Shown: positions 33,432 through 42,566, counted from the first letter of the stretch. The stretch: DNA of 64,000 nucleotides from Hungatella sp. UBA4396 (GCA_002389905.1 DGRE01000070.1:3364-67363), one strand, 5' to 3'. Numbers and translations are program-made. The notes: generated from the sequence alone by a model not told the origin.

Positions 33432-34928
33432 ATGGAAAATAAACAGTTTTCTTTCCCTGAAAATTTTCTGTGGGGTGGAGCTACTGCGGCTTGCCAGATA
33501 GAAGGTGCCTATGATGTAGATGGAAGAGGGCTTTCGACTTCGGACATCCATAAATATAATTCAACATTAGATAGAAAAAAGTATAGAAGCAAATTAGTAG
33601 AGAATGAACATACAAGTGCGACTTTAGCAGCCTGTGTGGCCGATCAGGAAGGGTATTATCCTAAACGATATGGAAATGATTTTTATTATCGGTATAAAGA
33701 AGACATCGCATTGATGAAAGAAATGGGATTCAACAGTTTCCGATTCTCTATTTCATGGCCGAGGATATTTCCAAAGGGGGATGAAACAAAACCCAATGAA
33801 AAAGGATTGGAATTCTATGATAAAGTGATCGAAGAAGTCGTGAAGGCAGGTATGGAACCTATCGTAACGATGTTCCACTATGATATCCCACTTCATTTGC
33901 TGACAGAATATGGTGGCTTTAAAAATCCCAAATTGATTGGCTTTATGATACGGTATGCTAAAGTATTATTGGACAGATATGCTGACAAGGTAAAATGTTG
34001 GATCCCATTTAATCAGACGAATCTGGTCCAATATTGTTCCTTCAAATCTTTGGGGATTTTGAGAGATAAGACAGATAATCTTGTGGAAGATCAATATTAG
34101 GCAATCCATAATCAGTTTATCATCAATGCCAAAATCAAAAAATATGCGAAGGCACTGAATCCAGAGATCAAGATTGGGATCATGTTGGCAGATTGTACAT
34201 ATTATCCTAATACTTGCAGACCGGAAGATATCGTATTTACTATGCGCAGGATCCGTCGTCAATACTTCTATGCAGATGTTCCTTTGCGCGGAGAATATCC
34301 GGGACATATGCTGCGCTATTTTAAGGAAAATGATATTCATGTCAATATTACAGAAGAGGATAGAGAACTCCTCAAAAATAATACATTGGATTTCTTAGCG
34401 TTCTCCTACTACTACTCCAGAACCTTAGATTCCCAAAATAATACCATGGATCCAAGAACTATTAGTGAAAATCCTTATCTAAAAGGAAATGCCTGGGGCT
34501 GGACCATTGATCCATTAGGAATGTATAATGCGATCAGCCAATATTGGGATCGATATCAGAAACCGATCATGATTGCCGAAAATGGCTTCGGTTATGAAGA
34601 CGTATTCGAAGATGGTACGGTTCATGATGATTATAGGATTGATTATCTAAAACAGCATATTCAGGCTGTTGGGGAAGCGATCAAAGATGGTGTCGATGTA
34701 TTTGCATACTTACCATGGGGACCTATCGACTTAGTAAGTTCGGGAACCGCTGAAATGAGCAAGCGATATGGCTTTGTCTATGTGGACCTGGATGACTTTG
34801 GAAAAGGCAGCGGAGATCGGTTTAAGAAGGATTCGTTTTACTGGTATAAAAAAGTTATTGCGACTCATGGTGAAGGACTGTGTTTTGATAATCCTGAAAA
34901 TCCAATCATGATTGCAAAAGAAAAATAA
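33432..34928 (+). pseudogene. GH1 6-phospho-beta-glucosidase interrupted by an amber codon
   Basis: A full-length GH1 reading frame of 498 codons is split by TAG at 34098-34100 (codon 223). The codon most likely arose from CAG, since Tyr-Gln-Ala is expected at this position. On either side the frame is intact: FLWGGATAACQIEG at the start, MIAENGFG nucleophile (Glu383), MSKRYGFVYVD near the end. The acid/base residue, normally Glu in TFNE, is Gln195 here (PFNQTN). A downstream fragment could begin at ATG 34182 but would lack half the barrel. So the gene is inactive as a normal hydrolase unless the stop is suppressed. Gln in this position also occurs in plant myrosinases. Confidence 0.8.
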
Positions 34929-35039
34929 AAATGATCGATATAAAAACTTATGTAGTATCCTATGTTATAAAAGAATTTTACTTTCATGACGTAGAGGCCG
35001 GCCGAAGAATCCTTCACAAGCAGAGTTGCCTGGAGAATT

Positions 35040-35144
35040 GTTGACCAGGCTGACGAAGGAAGGGGATCAAAGACCAGAAGCAGAAAGGATTCGTTTTACT
35101 GGTATAAAAAAGTAATTACTTCCAATGGGGAAGATTTGGAATAG
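35040..35144 (+). pseudogene. Second GH1 C-terminal remnant
   Basis: The frame VDQADEGRGSKTRSRKDSF continues into YWYKKVITSNGEDLE and a TAG at 35142. It reproduces the last 35 residues of a GH1 enzyme. A 29-base stretch (35085-35113) is identical to 34827-34855 in the tail of the preceding GH1 gene. The remnant lies 112 bases after that gene and likely marks recombination between two GH1 copies. Confidence 0.6.
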
Positions 35145-35153
35145 GAATCACTG

Positions 35154-35215
35154 CATCATACAAATACCGGTGGAATGCTCTTATAAGAGGGCATTCCACC
35201 GGTATTTGTATGATG
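35154..35215 (+). repeat. Long near-perfect hairpin (25-bp arms)
   Basis: Arms 35154-35178 and 35191-35215 are exact reverse complements for 25 bases. A 12-base centre can pair further, leaving a loop of about four. No T-run follows on either strand, so it is not a standard terminator. It may be the core of a small mobile element or a structured RNA. Confidence 0.8.
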
Positions 35216-35219
35216 GGCA

Positions 35220-35244
35220 CATGGCCCTGGGGCCCTGGGCCATG
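35220..35244 (+). repeat. Second palindrome, GC-rich
   Basis: CATGGCCC and GGGCCATG flank a nine-base centre, within a tandem of GGCCCTGG units. It lies five bases after the 25-bp hairpin. The rest of the gap 34929-35434 holds a GH1 remnant and a promoter-like box near 35285-35293. Confidence 0.6.
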
Positions 35245-35434
35245 ATGATATTGGATGTTCCTCCATTGATGAATGTAAGCTGTCATGTTATAATTAATAC
35301 AGCTTAGTGGAAGTATTGAAAAACAATTCTGAGAACTTAATTAGTATGGTAAAAAGAGATTAAGGTATACTTGAAAGCTCTGAAAAGGATACACTGGAAT
35401 ATAGAAATAAAAGATAGAGAGGTGACCGCCTGAC

Positions 35435-35803
35435 ATGCCACTGCAAATAAAGCGAATCTATGACCCCTTCCAAGAAACTGACGGAATCCGCCTGTTGGTG
35501 GACCGTTTATGGCCCCGGGGTGTTTCCAAAGAAAATGCACACTTAGACGGCTGGATGAAACAACTTGCTCCCAGCAGCCAGCTTCGGACATGGTTTGGGC
35601 ATAAAGCAGAAAATTTTGAAGAATTCGCTATGGTTTACCGCATCGAACTGGATGCAAACCCTGAAGCACAGGCTGCCGCCCGCCAGATCATTCTTCAAAG
35701 CAAAGAAAATATGGTTACTTTGCTCTATGGGGCAAAAGATCCTCAAGTTAACCATGCAATGATTCTAAAGGAATATCTGGAATCCCATTCTTTCACCTTA
35801 TAA
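35435..35803 (+). CDS. DUF488 family protein
   Basis: This 122-residue cytoplasmic protein belongs to DUF488. Family motifs are IKRIYDPF, LVDRLWPRGVSKE and the C-terminal LLYGAKDPQVNHAMILKEYL. Function is not established. GAGGTGA precedes the start by 11 bases. An extended -10 element lies at about 35285-35293. It is not obviously cotranscribed with its neighbours. Confidence 0.85.
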   Translation: MPLQIKRIYDPFQETDGIRLLVDRLWPRGVSKENAHLDGWMKQLAPSSQLRTWFGHKAENFEEFAMVYRIELDANPEAQAAARQIILQSKENMVTLLYGAKDPQVNHAMILKEYLESHSFTL

Positions 35804-35912
35804 CTCAAAACTGACCGTAATCATGAAAAACTACAGTAAATAAAGCCCCCAATTAACATCCGGGATTTTTTACCATAAATCCCATCAACCCCACAAAAGA
35901 AAGGACACAAAC

Positions 35913-36395
35913 ATGATAAGACACGCTTCCCTCCAGGATTTGCCCTCAATTTTAAGAGTATACGAAATTGCCAGAAAATTTATGGCTGAAAACGGAAACC
36001 CATCCCAATGGGGGAATACCTTCCCTCCTGAAGAAATGCTCAAAAAAGACATTGAAAAGCAACAGCTCTACATCTATACAAATGAAAACTTAATCCATGG
36101 AGTATTTGCCTTTATGCCAGGAAATGACCCTACTTATGAATATATAGAAAACGGTTCCTGGAGGTCTGCTGCACCCTATAGCACAATCCACAGAATCGCC
36201 AGTGATGGAACGGAACGGGGCGTATTTACAACATGTATCAATTACTGCAAGGAACAAAGCCCCCACCTCAGAATCGATACCCACGAAAATAATGAAGTCA
36301 TGAAACACCTGATTCAAAAAAACGGGTTTATAAAATGCGGAACCATATATGCGGAAGACGGAAGTCCAAGAATTGCCTTTGACTATCTGAAATAG
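35913..36395 (+). CDS. GNAT-family N-acetyltransferase
   Basis: This 160-residue protein has a single GNAT fold, with the N-terminal IRHASLQDLPSILRVYEIAR typical of the family. The central acetyl-CoA loop is weak: IASDGTERGVFTTCINYC replaces the usual Q/RxxGxG/A. The ending LIQKNGFIKCGTIY fits strand 6-7. Substrate unknown. AAAGGACAC precedes the ATG. It stands alone between DUF488 and the endonuclease pair. Confidence 0.8.
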   Translation: MIRHASLQDLPSILRVYEIARKFMAENGNPSQWGNTFPPEEMLKKDIEKQQLYIYTNENLIHGVFAFMPGNDPTYEYIENGSWRSAAPYSTIHRIASDGTERGVFTTCINYCKEQSPHLRIDTHENNEVMKHLIQKNGFIKCGTIYAEDGSPRIAFDYLK

Positions 36396-36597
36396 ACATA
36401 CACACAGACCCAGACAGCAATAAAAATAAACTTTGAAAGGCACATGAGCTGTATGGCTTTTGTGCTTTTTTCATGTATTCCATATCAGTGCAATTCCATC
36501 AGGTGCAGTTTATAAAATAAAGGAAATGTTTGCTCCTTGCGCCCCCTCCCTGAAAACGCTATAATAAAGCATAAATTGACAAAAGCAGGTGGTATTT

Positions 36598-37842
36598 ATG
36601 TATATAGCAGATTTACACATCCATTCCCACTATTCCAGGGCAACCAGCAAGGACTGCACCCCGGAATATTTAGATCTGTGGGCAAGGCGAAAAGGGATTG
36701 ACATCCTTGGAACCGGTGATTTTACCCACCGGGGCTGGCGGGAGGAATTAAAGGATAAACTGGTTCCCGCCGAAGAGGGACTTTATAGATTAAAAGAAGA
36801 GCTTCTCAGAGACAGTGACTACGGGACGGAATTTCCTTCTCCAAGGTTTGTGGTTTCCGGGGAAATCAGTTCTATTTATAAGAAAAACGGGAAGGTGAGA
36901 AAGGTTCACAGCATCATCCTTCTTCCAGGTCTGGAGGAGGCTGAATCGCTGGCAAAAAAACTGGAAGCCATAGGAAACCTTCATTCAGACGGCAGGCCCA
37001 TTCTGGGGCTGGACTGCCGTGACCTTTTGGAAATTGTCCTGGAAACCTGTCCCCAGGCCATTTATATTCCGGCTCATATCTGGACGCCTCACTTTTCCCT
37101 GTTTGGAGCATTTTCCGGCTTTGATTCCATTGAAGAGTGTTTCGAGGATTTGACGCCTTATGTTCACGCCCTGGAAACGGGCCTTTCTTCGGACCCGTCT
37201 ATGATAAGGAAGTGGTCTGCCCTGGACCGTTTTCAGCTTATATCCAATTCCGACGCCCATTCTCCGGCCAAATTGGGGAGGGAGGGGAATCTTATGGATA
37301 TCGATTTGTCTTATACCGGCCTTTGGAACGCGGTTCAAAAGGGAGAAGGGTTAAAGGGAACCATAGAATTCTTTCCGGAAGAGGGAAAATACCACTTCGA
37401 CGGCCATAGAAAATGCAATCTTTGTCTTTCTCCTGAGGAGGCGGAACAATATGCAGGCAAGTGCCCCGTATGCGGGCGGAAGCTGACTACCGGGGTATTT
37501 CACCGGATTGAACAGTTGGCTGACCGAAAGGAAGGAGAAGCACCGGAAGAAGGAAAATACTTTGAAAAGCTGATTCCCCTGCCTGAGGTCATTGCTGCCT
37601 GTATGGGATATTCTACTGCAAGCAAAAAGGTTCAGAGCCAGTATGAGTCCATGGTGAAGAAACTGGGAACAGAATTTCATATATTAAGAGACCTTCCCCT
37701 CCAGGAGATCAGCCTTGCTGCAGGCGGTTTGATTTCTGAGGGAATCAGACGGCTGAGAGAGGGCGACGTGGAGTGGAGCCCGGGATATGACGGGGAATAC
37801 GGAACCTTCCGGCTGTTTGAACCAGGTGAGCTGGGAAAATAA
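36598..37842 (+). CDS. Endonuclease Q-like PHP-domain protein
   Basis: This 414-residue protein belongs to the PHP-domain family that includes endonuclease Q, which nicks DNA 5' of deaminated bases (uracil, hypoxanthine, xanthine) and abasic sites in archaea and some bacteria. N-terminal metal motif DLHIHSHYS and GTGDFTHRGW are followed by PAHIWTPHF and SNSDAHSPAKLGRE. A four-cysteine zinc site is CNLC...CPVC at about 275-295. The start chosen is ATG 36598, with AGGTGG five bases upstream; a GTG at 36589 is possible. Eight bases separate it from the ATG at 37851 and 17 from the preferred endonuclease III start, so the two form an operon. Confidence 0.82.
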   Translation: MYIADLHIHSHYSRATSKDCTPEYLDLWARRKGIDILGTGDFTHRGWREELKDKLVPAEEGLYRLKEELLRDSDYGTEFPSPRFVVSGEISSIYKKNGKVRKVHSIILLPGLEEAESLAKKLEAIGNLHSDGRPILGLDCRDLLEIVLETCPQAIYIPAHIWTPHFSLFGAFSGFDSIEECFEDLTPYVHALETGLSSDPSMIRKWSALDRFQLISNSDAHSPAKLGREGNLMDIDLSYTGLWNAVQKGEGLKGTIEFFPEEGKYHFDGHRKCNLCLSPEEAEQYAGKCPVCGRKLTTGVFHRIEQLADRKEGEAPEEGKYFEKLIPLPEVIAACMGYSTASKKVQSQYESMVKKLGTEFHILRDLPLQEISLAAGGLISEGIRRLREGDVEWSPGYDGEYGTFRLFEPGELGK

Positions 37843-37859
37843 AACAGGAGATGATACCA

Positions 37860-38489
37860 ATGAGAAAAGAACAGGTTAAAAATATACTGGAAACCTTAGA
37901 CCGTGTTTACGGCATCACAAAGGACGGATTTTACCATCATCAACCCTGGCAGCTTCTGGCGGCAATTATGCTCAGTGCCCAAAGTACGGATAAGCAGGTA
38001 GAAGAGGCGCTTCCTTCACTGTTCCAGCGTTTTCAGACGGTGGAGCAGATGGCGGAAGCGCCTTTGGAGGAAATTGAAGATTCCATACGTGCTATTGGGC
38101 TTTATAAGAACAAAGCCAGAAATTTGAAAAAATGCTGCGCTCAGATCGCAGAGGAATACGGCGGCGAAGTGCCTCAGGATATTGACAAGCTTCTGACACT
38201 GGCCGGCGTGGGGAGAAAGACAGCCACCTTGTTTCTGGCAGATGCTTATGGAATTCCGGGAGTTACGGTGGATACCCACGTATTCCGGATTTCCAGGCGT
38301 ATGGGCTGGGCATCAGGGAAAAATCCGGTGGAAGTGGAATTGGAGCTGCAGAAGGTTTTGCCGGAAGAATACTGGAACCGGATTAATTTTCAGCTGATTT
38401 ATCATGGCAGGTCGGTATGCATGGCCAGGAAAGCCAAATGCGGAGAATGTGTGCTGGCGGAGTGGTGTGAAAAGAAACTGGAAAAATAG
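37860..38489 (+). CDS. nth: Endonuclease III (DNA glycosylase/AP lyase)
   Basis: This base-excision repair enzyme removes oxidised pyrimidines. The helix-hairpin-helix LLTLAGVGRKTATLFL carries the catalytic lysine, and VDTHVFRISRR carries the catalytic aspartate. The C-terminal [4Fe-4S] ligands are Cys-x6-Cys-x2-Cys-x5-Cys in CMARKAKCGECVLAEWC. ATG 37860 was preferred because AGGAG lies nine bases upstream; ATG 37851 abuts that site. The product is 209 residues, typical. It is cotranscribed with the EndoQ-like gene. Confidence 0.95.
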   Translation: MRKEQVKNILETLDRVYGITKDGFYHHQPWQLLAAIMLSAQSTDKQVEEALPSLFQRFQTVEQMAEAPLEEIEDSIRAIGLYKNKARNLKKCCAQIAEEYGGEVPQDIDKLLTLAGVGRKTATLFLADAYGIPGVTVDTHVFRISRRMGWASGKNPVEVELELQKVLPEEYWNRINFQLIYHGRSVCMARKAKCGECVLAEWCEKKLEK

Positions 38490-38573
38490 CTGATAACTTT
38501 TTACATATTTTGTAAAGCAGGAATATCTTTCTTGCCGAATTATTGGTATAATTAGGATGACCTTGCGTACTAT

Positions 38574-38600
38574 TACAATTTAACCTAAAAGAGCCGATAT
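38574..38600 (+). promoter_or_regulatory. Sigma-D (flagellar/chemotaxis)-type promoter candidate
   Basis: TACA at 38574-38577 and GCCGATAT at 38593-38600 are 15 bases apart. The known consensus is TAAA-N15-GCCGATAT, so this is one mismatch from it. An extended -10 (TGGTATAAT, 38544-38552) just upstream offers a sigma-A alternative. It precedes the c-di-GMP gene at 38682 by about 80 bases. Confidence 0.55.
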
Positions 38601-38681
38601 AATAAGTATAAGTGTAAGTGCAGGATCGGCCCAGGCTTTGTCAGAAAGTCTCATGCCTGTAGTATAGAAAGGCGGTATGGT

Positions 38682-40754
38682 ATGGACAAAAGAGAAAAAA
38701 ATAAAAAAAGTATTGTAAGATTTTACTTCCCCGGTGCCTTTCTGCGCACCGCAGATTGTCCCGACGAGATACAGCCTGAGAAAATAGCTTTAAAAATCAC
38801 TGCTATATACTTGATTATAGGAATTTTGTGGATACTGTTTTCCGACAGGCTTCTTCTTAATTTTGTTACCAATAAGGATCTGGTATCCGCTGTCAGCATG
38901 GCAAAGGGCTGGTTTTATGTGTTGATCACCGCCGTTATGCTGTATATTTTGATCAAAGCATCGTTTTTGAAGATACAATCCATTAACCTTAAGTTATTGA
39001 ATTACTACAAAGAGATGAGGGATTTCCACGAAAAGCTGACGTCATCGGAGCGGAAGCTGCAGAAGCAAATCGAGATGCTGAAGGAAAGCGAAGAGAGATA
39101 CAGGCTGATTTCAGAGACTGCAAATGATGGAATATGGGATGAAAAACAGGGAGAAAGAAACTTTTCTGAACGGTGGTTTGAGATCACCGGCTACAGCAAG
39201 GCGGACTTGCTGCAATATGACAGCTGGACGTCCCTGATCCATCCGGAGGATGCTCCAAAGGTTTTTCAGAAGCTGGAGGAAAACCGGATCAACAGAGATT
39301 CCAATTATCTCTGTGAATACCGGCTGCGTTACAAAGATGGCGGTTACCGTTGGATTTTGTCAAAAGCCAGACTGATTTTTAATGATACCGGTGAAGTGAT
39401 ACGAAGCGCCGGTTCCCATACGGATATATCCGAACTGAAAAAATACGAAGATGAGCTGATGCGCCTTGCCTACGAAGACTATTTGACACACCTTCCCAAC
39501 AGGACTGCATTTTATGAGAAAGTGAAGCGGGAGCTGGCTGGATGTCCGGAGCAGAAAAAGGCTTTGATGTTTATTGATATAGATAATTTTAAATACATAA
39601 ATGATACCTTAGGACATGTATGCGGAGATAAGCTGATATCAGAAATCGGCAAACGGATGATGGAATTTTCAAGCAGCAGCCGGTCTGTTTACCGAATCGG
39701 CGGGGATGAATTTATTGTATTTGTTCACCAATATGAAGCTGTTGATGAAATCACTTCCATTGCAGAATTGGTAATTCAATCCTTCAGTGATTCTTTTAAG
39801 CTGCCTGAATGTACCTTAAATATCACGGTATCTTTAGGCATTGCACTGTACCCGATTCATGGAAATGACGTGAATACTCTTTTAAAATGTGCGGATATGG
39901 CCATGTATAAAGCAAAATCAATTGCCCATGGGCGATATATTTTCTATACCCGGGACATGGATATGAAGTTTCAGGAGCGGATGATTCTGGAAAACGAACT
40001 GAGAAGGGCATTGGAGCGCAATGAATTCAGTCTCTCCTATCAGCCACAGGTGGACCTTGAGACAGGCAGGATTCATGCCATGGAAGCGCTGCTGAGGTGG
40101 AACAATGAAAATCTGGGTTCTGTTTCTCCTTTGAAATTTATCAGCATAGCAGAGGAGACGAATTTAATCAATCCCATTGGCGACTGGGTTTTATTAAATG
40201 CATGCAAATTTTTAAAAGAGCTTCATAACCAGGGATACTCTGAACTGTCCGTTTCCGTAAACGTTTCTATTATTCAGCTGATACAGCAGGATTTTACAGA
40301 AAAGGTTATAAAAATACTTTCCCAGACAGGAATGGAGCCGGAATATGTTGAATTGGAAATTACAGAATCAGTACTGATTGAGTCCTATGAGGGGATTAAG
40401 GACAAGCTGATGGAACTGAGGGAAAAGGGAATCAAGATCGCCCTTGATGATTTTGGAACAGGATATTCCTCTCTCAGCTATTTAACCCACATTCCTATTA
40501 ATACGCTGAAAATTGACAAAATTTTTGTAGACACCATTTTAAATGACAGTGACGGAACCTCTCTCACCAGCATGATTATTATGATCGGACGCAAACTGGG
40601 CCTCTCCATTGTGGCCGAAGGTGTGGAAACAGAAAACCAGCTGATGTATTTAAAAAAGCATAATTGTCATATGATTCAGGGTTATTATTTCAGCAAGCCT
40701 CTTCCCCGGGAGGAAATGGTGGATCTGCTGAATAAGGGCAGGGAACTTACATAA
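38682..40754 (+). CDS. PAS-GGDEF-EAL c-di-GMP signalling protein
   Basis: This 690-residue protein has two N-terminal membrane segments (about 34-54 and 70-92), then a coiled segment, a PAS domain (about 140-255), GGDEF (about 265-425) and EAL (about 435-690). The GGDEF motif is RIGGDEF; no RxxD inhibitory site precedes it. EAL catalytic features are intact: EALLRW, SVNVS, ELEITES, DDFGTGYSS, LKIDK and VAEGVETE. It should at least hydrolyse c-di-GMP; the cyclase may be active or regulatory. It opens the c-di-GMP/chemotaxis island. Confidence 0.92.
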   Translation: MDKREKNKKSIVRFYFPGAFLRTADCPDEIQPEKIALKITAIYLIIGILWILFSDRLLLNFVTNKDLVSAVSMAKGWFYVLITAVMLYILIKASFLKIQSINLKLLNYYKEMRDFHEKLTSSERKLQKQIEMLKESEERYRLISETANDGIWDEKQGERNFSERWFEITGYSKADLLQYDSWTSLIHPEDAPKVFQKLEENRINRDSNYLCEYRLRYKDGGYRWILSKARLIFNDTGEVIRSAGSHTDISELKKYEDELMRLAYEDYLTHLPNRTAFYEKVKRELAGCPEQKKALMFIDIDNFKYINDTLGHVCGDKLISEIGKRMMEFSSSSRSVYRIGGDEFIVFVHQYEAVDEITSIAELVIQSFSDSFKLPECTLNITVSLGIALYPIHGNDVNTLLKCADMAMYKAKSIAHGRYIFYTRDMDMKFQERMILENELRRALERNEFSLSYQPQVDLETGRIHAMEALLRWNNENLGSVSPLKFISIAEETNLINPIGDWVLLNACKFLKELHNQGYSELSVSVNVSIIQLIQQDFTEKVIKILSQTGMEPEYVELEITESVLIESYEGIKDKLMELREKGIKIALDDFGTGYSSLSYLTHIPINTLKIDKIFVDTILNDSDGTSLTSMIIMIGRKLGLSIVAEGVETENQLMYLKKHNCHMIQGYYFSKPLPREEMVDLLNKGRELT

Positions 40755-40805
40755 GTCTTTGCTCCCATGACCTGTGTGACTGCCAAAAAAGGAGGTTTGA
40801 AATTA

Positions 40806-42320
40806 ATGGATATGTATTTTTGGTTCATGATTATTGCAGTCATAGCTTCCGTCGTTCTGATGGTATATGCTGTTGGGAATTATAATTCTGATCAAGCCTT
40901 TTTTTTGATATTTTCATCTTTTTGTACGTTTTTATATACCGCGGGATATCTTCTGGAAATCATTTCCCCCACACTGGAGGCGGCTTTCATGGGTGTACGG
41001 GTGCAGAAGATGGGGACTCCCTTTATTGTAATACTGAATTATCTCTTTTTGCGGGATGTCTATGGAGAAAAGCGGTTCAGCCGCGGTATGCACATCCTTC
41101 TCTTTGCCCTCCCGGTATTTAACGTGTTTACGATCCAGGCGTTCCCTCTGGTAAAGCTGCATTACACTCATATAGAATACTTCCGGGACGGTTTCATTGC
41201 AAACTGTCACGGATATGCCGGTCCCATGAGCTATATCGCCACTGGATACAACTTCGTGCTGGTTTCTTTGACACTGCACCGTATTTTTAAGAATTTAAAA
41301 GGGGGAGGCAAGCTGCATAGGCATCAAAACCTTTGCCTTCTGGTATCGATTCTGATTCCTCTTGTGGTCAATATTTATCACACCTTTTCCTATCATTCTC
41401 TCAGGCTTGACTTAAATCCCTTTGCGGTTTCCGTTTCCACGGCCCTGCTTCTTTATTCTGTCCGGATTCAGAACCTGCTGAATGTGGTGCCTTTAGCCCG
41501 GGCCCAGGTGATTGAATCCATGACGGATGCCTTTATCGTCTGCGGCAGGGACTTCACCTTTTTGGATGCAAACCAGGCGGCCAAGCAGCTTTTTCCTGAA
41601 CTGAACACCCTCCAGCCTGGTGAAACCATGGAGCAGGTGAAGCGGTTTGAACGGGAGAGCGAATTATCTCTTCAGATAGACGGGGAAATGCGGTTTTATA
41701 AGATAACCCAGACCCAGATCCTGCAGAACAGCAAAAACAGTGGCATCTGCATCGTATTCCACGATATTACGGATAAGGAAAACCAGTTGAAGCAGTTGTA
41801 TGGCAAGGCCACTTTTGATCCTTTGATGCATATTTACAACAGGGCCACCTTTTTTGACCATGCCAATTTCAGGCTGGGTGAGGACAACGCAAAAAACAAT
41901 TCCTACGGACTGCTGATGATTGACCTCGATCACTTTAAGCTGGTAAATGACAATTACGGACATTCCTGCGGCGACATTGTGCTGGAAACTATCGCCGTTA
42001 TTGTGAAGGGCCATTTCCGCAAGAACGACCTTGCAGGCCGCTATGGAGGTGAGGAAATCGTCGTTTTGCTGGAGAATATTTCATCGGGGAAAATGGTCCT
42101 TCTGGTGGAAAAACTCCGTAAAATCATTGAAAGCACCTCAGTTCCCTGCCAGGATAACAATTTAAGGGTCACTGTCAGCATTGGAATGGCATATTCGCCG
42201 GCCGGAAGCGTTCACAGTCTGGAGGATATGCTGATCCAGGCGGACTCCGCTCTGTACAGAGCGAAGAACAGCGGACGCAACCGCATCTGCCTGTATAAAG
42301 AAACAGAACGGCCCTCATGA
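40806..42320 (+). CDS. Seven-helix membrane diguanylate cyclase (PAS-GGDEF)
   Basis: This 504-residue protein has seven hydrophobic helices in the first ~210 residues, like the 7TM sensors of histidine kinases. A PAS-type segment (LLDVVPLARAQVIESMTDAF-like region) follows at about 230-330. The GGDEF domain has RYGGEEIV. An inhibitory site RKND stands exactly five residues before GGEE, so product inhibition is expected. The start chosen is ATG 40806, with AAAGGAGG nine bases upstream; an ATG at 40767 would add 13 residues. It lacks EAL, so it is a dedicated synthase. The gene is 52 bases after the PAS-GGDEF-EAL gene. Confidence 0.9.
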   Translation: MDMYFWFMIIAVIASVVLMVYAVGNYNSDQAFFLIFSSFCTFLYTAGYLLEIISPTLEAAFMGVRVQKMGTPFIVILNYLFLRDVYGEKRFSRGMHILLFALPVFNVFTIQAFPLVKLHYTHIEYFRDGFIANCHGYAGPMSYIATGYNFVLVSLTLHRIFKNLKGGGKLHRHQNLCLLVSILIPLVVNIYHTFSYHSLRLDLNPFAVSVSTALLLYSVRIQNLLNVVPLARAQVIESMTDAFIVCGRDFTFLDANQAAKQLFPELNTLQPGETMEQVKRFERESELSLQIDGEMRFYKITQTQILQNSKNSGICIVFHDITDKENQLKQLYGKATFDPLMHIYNRATFFDHANFRLGEDNAKNNSYGLLMIDLDHFKLVNDNYGHSCGDIVLETIAVIVKGHFRKNDLAGRYGGEEIVVLLENISSGKMVLLVEKLRKIIESTSVPCQDNNLRVTVSIGMAYSPAGSVHSLEDMLIQADSALYRAKNSGRNRICLYKETERPS

Positions 42321-42343
42321 TATATTAAGATTCCAGTGTCATA

Positions 42344-42382
42344 ATATGTTGAAATATGTCGCATTTTGTGGTAAATTATAGG
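42344..42382 (+). promoter_or_regulatory. Shared 39-base promoter element, copy 1
   Basis: This 39-base sequence matches 48054-48092 at 36 positions. TTGAAA (42349-42354) and TAAATT (42372-42377) are 17 bases apart. It lies about 185 bases before the GGDEF-EAL gene at 42567. Confidence 0.6.
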
Positions 42383-42439
42383 TGACAGATGGATTGTGAT
42401 AATATTTTAACAGGAAAAAACGGAACAAATACAAAACGT

Positions 42440-42520
42440 TTATGCAGCAAAAATATACTGCATTATTGAGTATAAGAAAAAGGTAATCTGCTGTATTTTT
42501 GTATAGTGGATTGCCTTTTA
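42440..42520 (+). ncRNA. Structured 5' leader with terminator-like hairpin
   Basis: Two hairpins are possible: ATGCAG/CTGCAT near 42442-42463, and AAAAGGTAATC/GATTGCCTTTT (42478-42488 with 42509-42519). Their loops can pair with each other. It lies between the promoter and a c-di-GMP gene, but the known c-di-GMP riboswitch motifs were not found. Confidence 0.35.
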
Positions 42521-42566
42521 TGCATATCCGGAGAGGTGCGTGCTGTTTAAGCACTGGGGGTGAGTT

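Noticed and set aside
34098..34100. TAG in the GH1 gene as a recoded codon (pyrrolysine)
   Set aside because: The position is not a known recoding site, no pyrrolysine genes are seen, and a CAG-to-TAG change explains it. A nonsense mutation is simpler.
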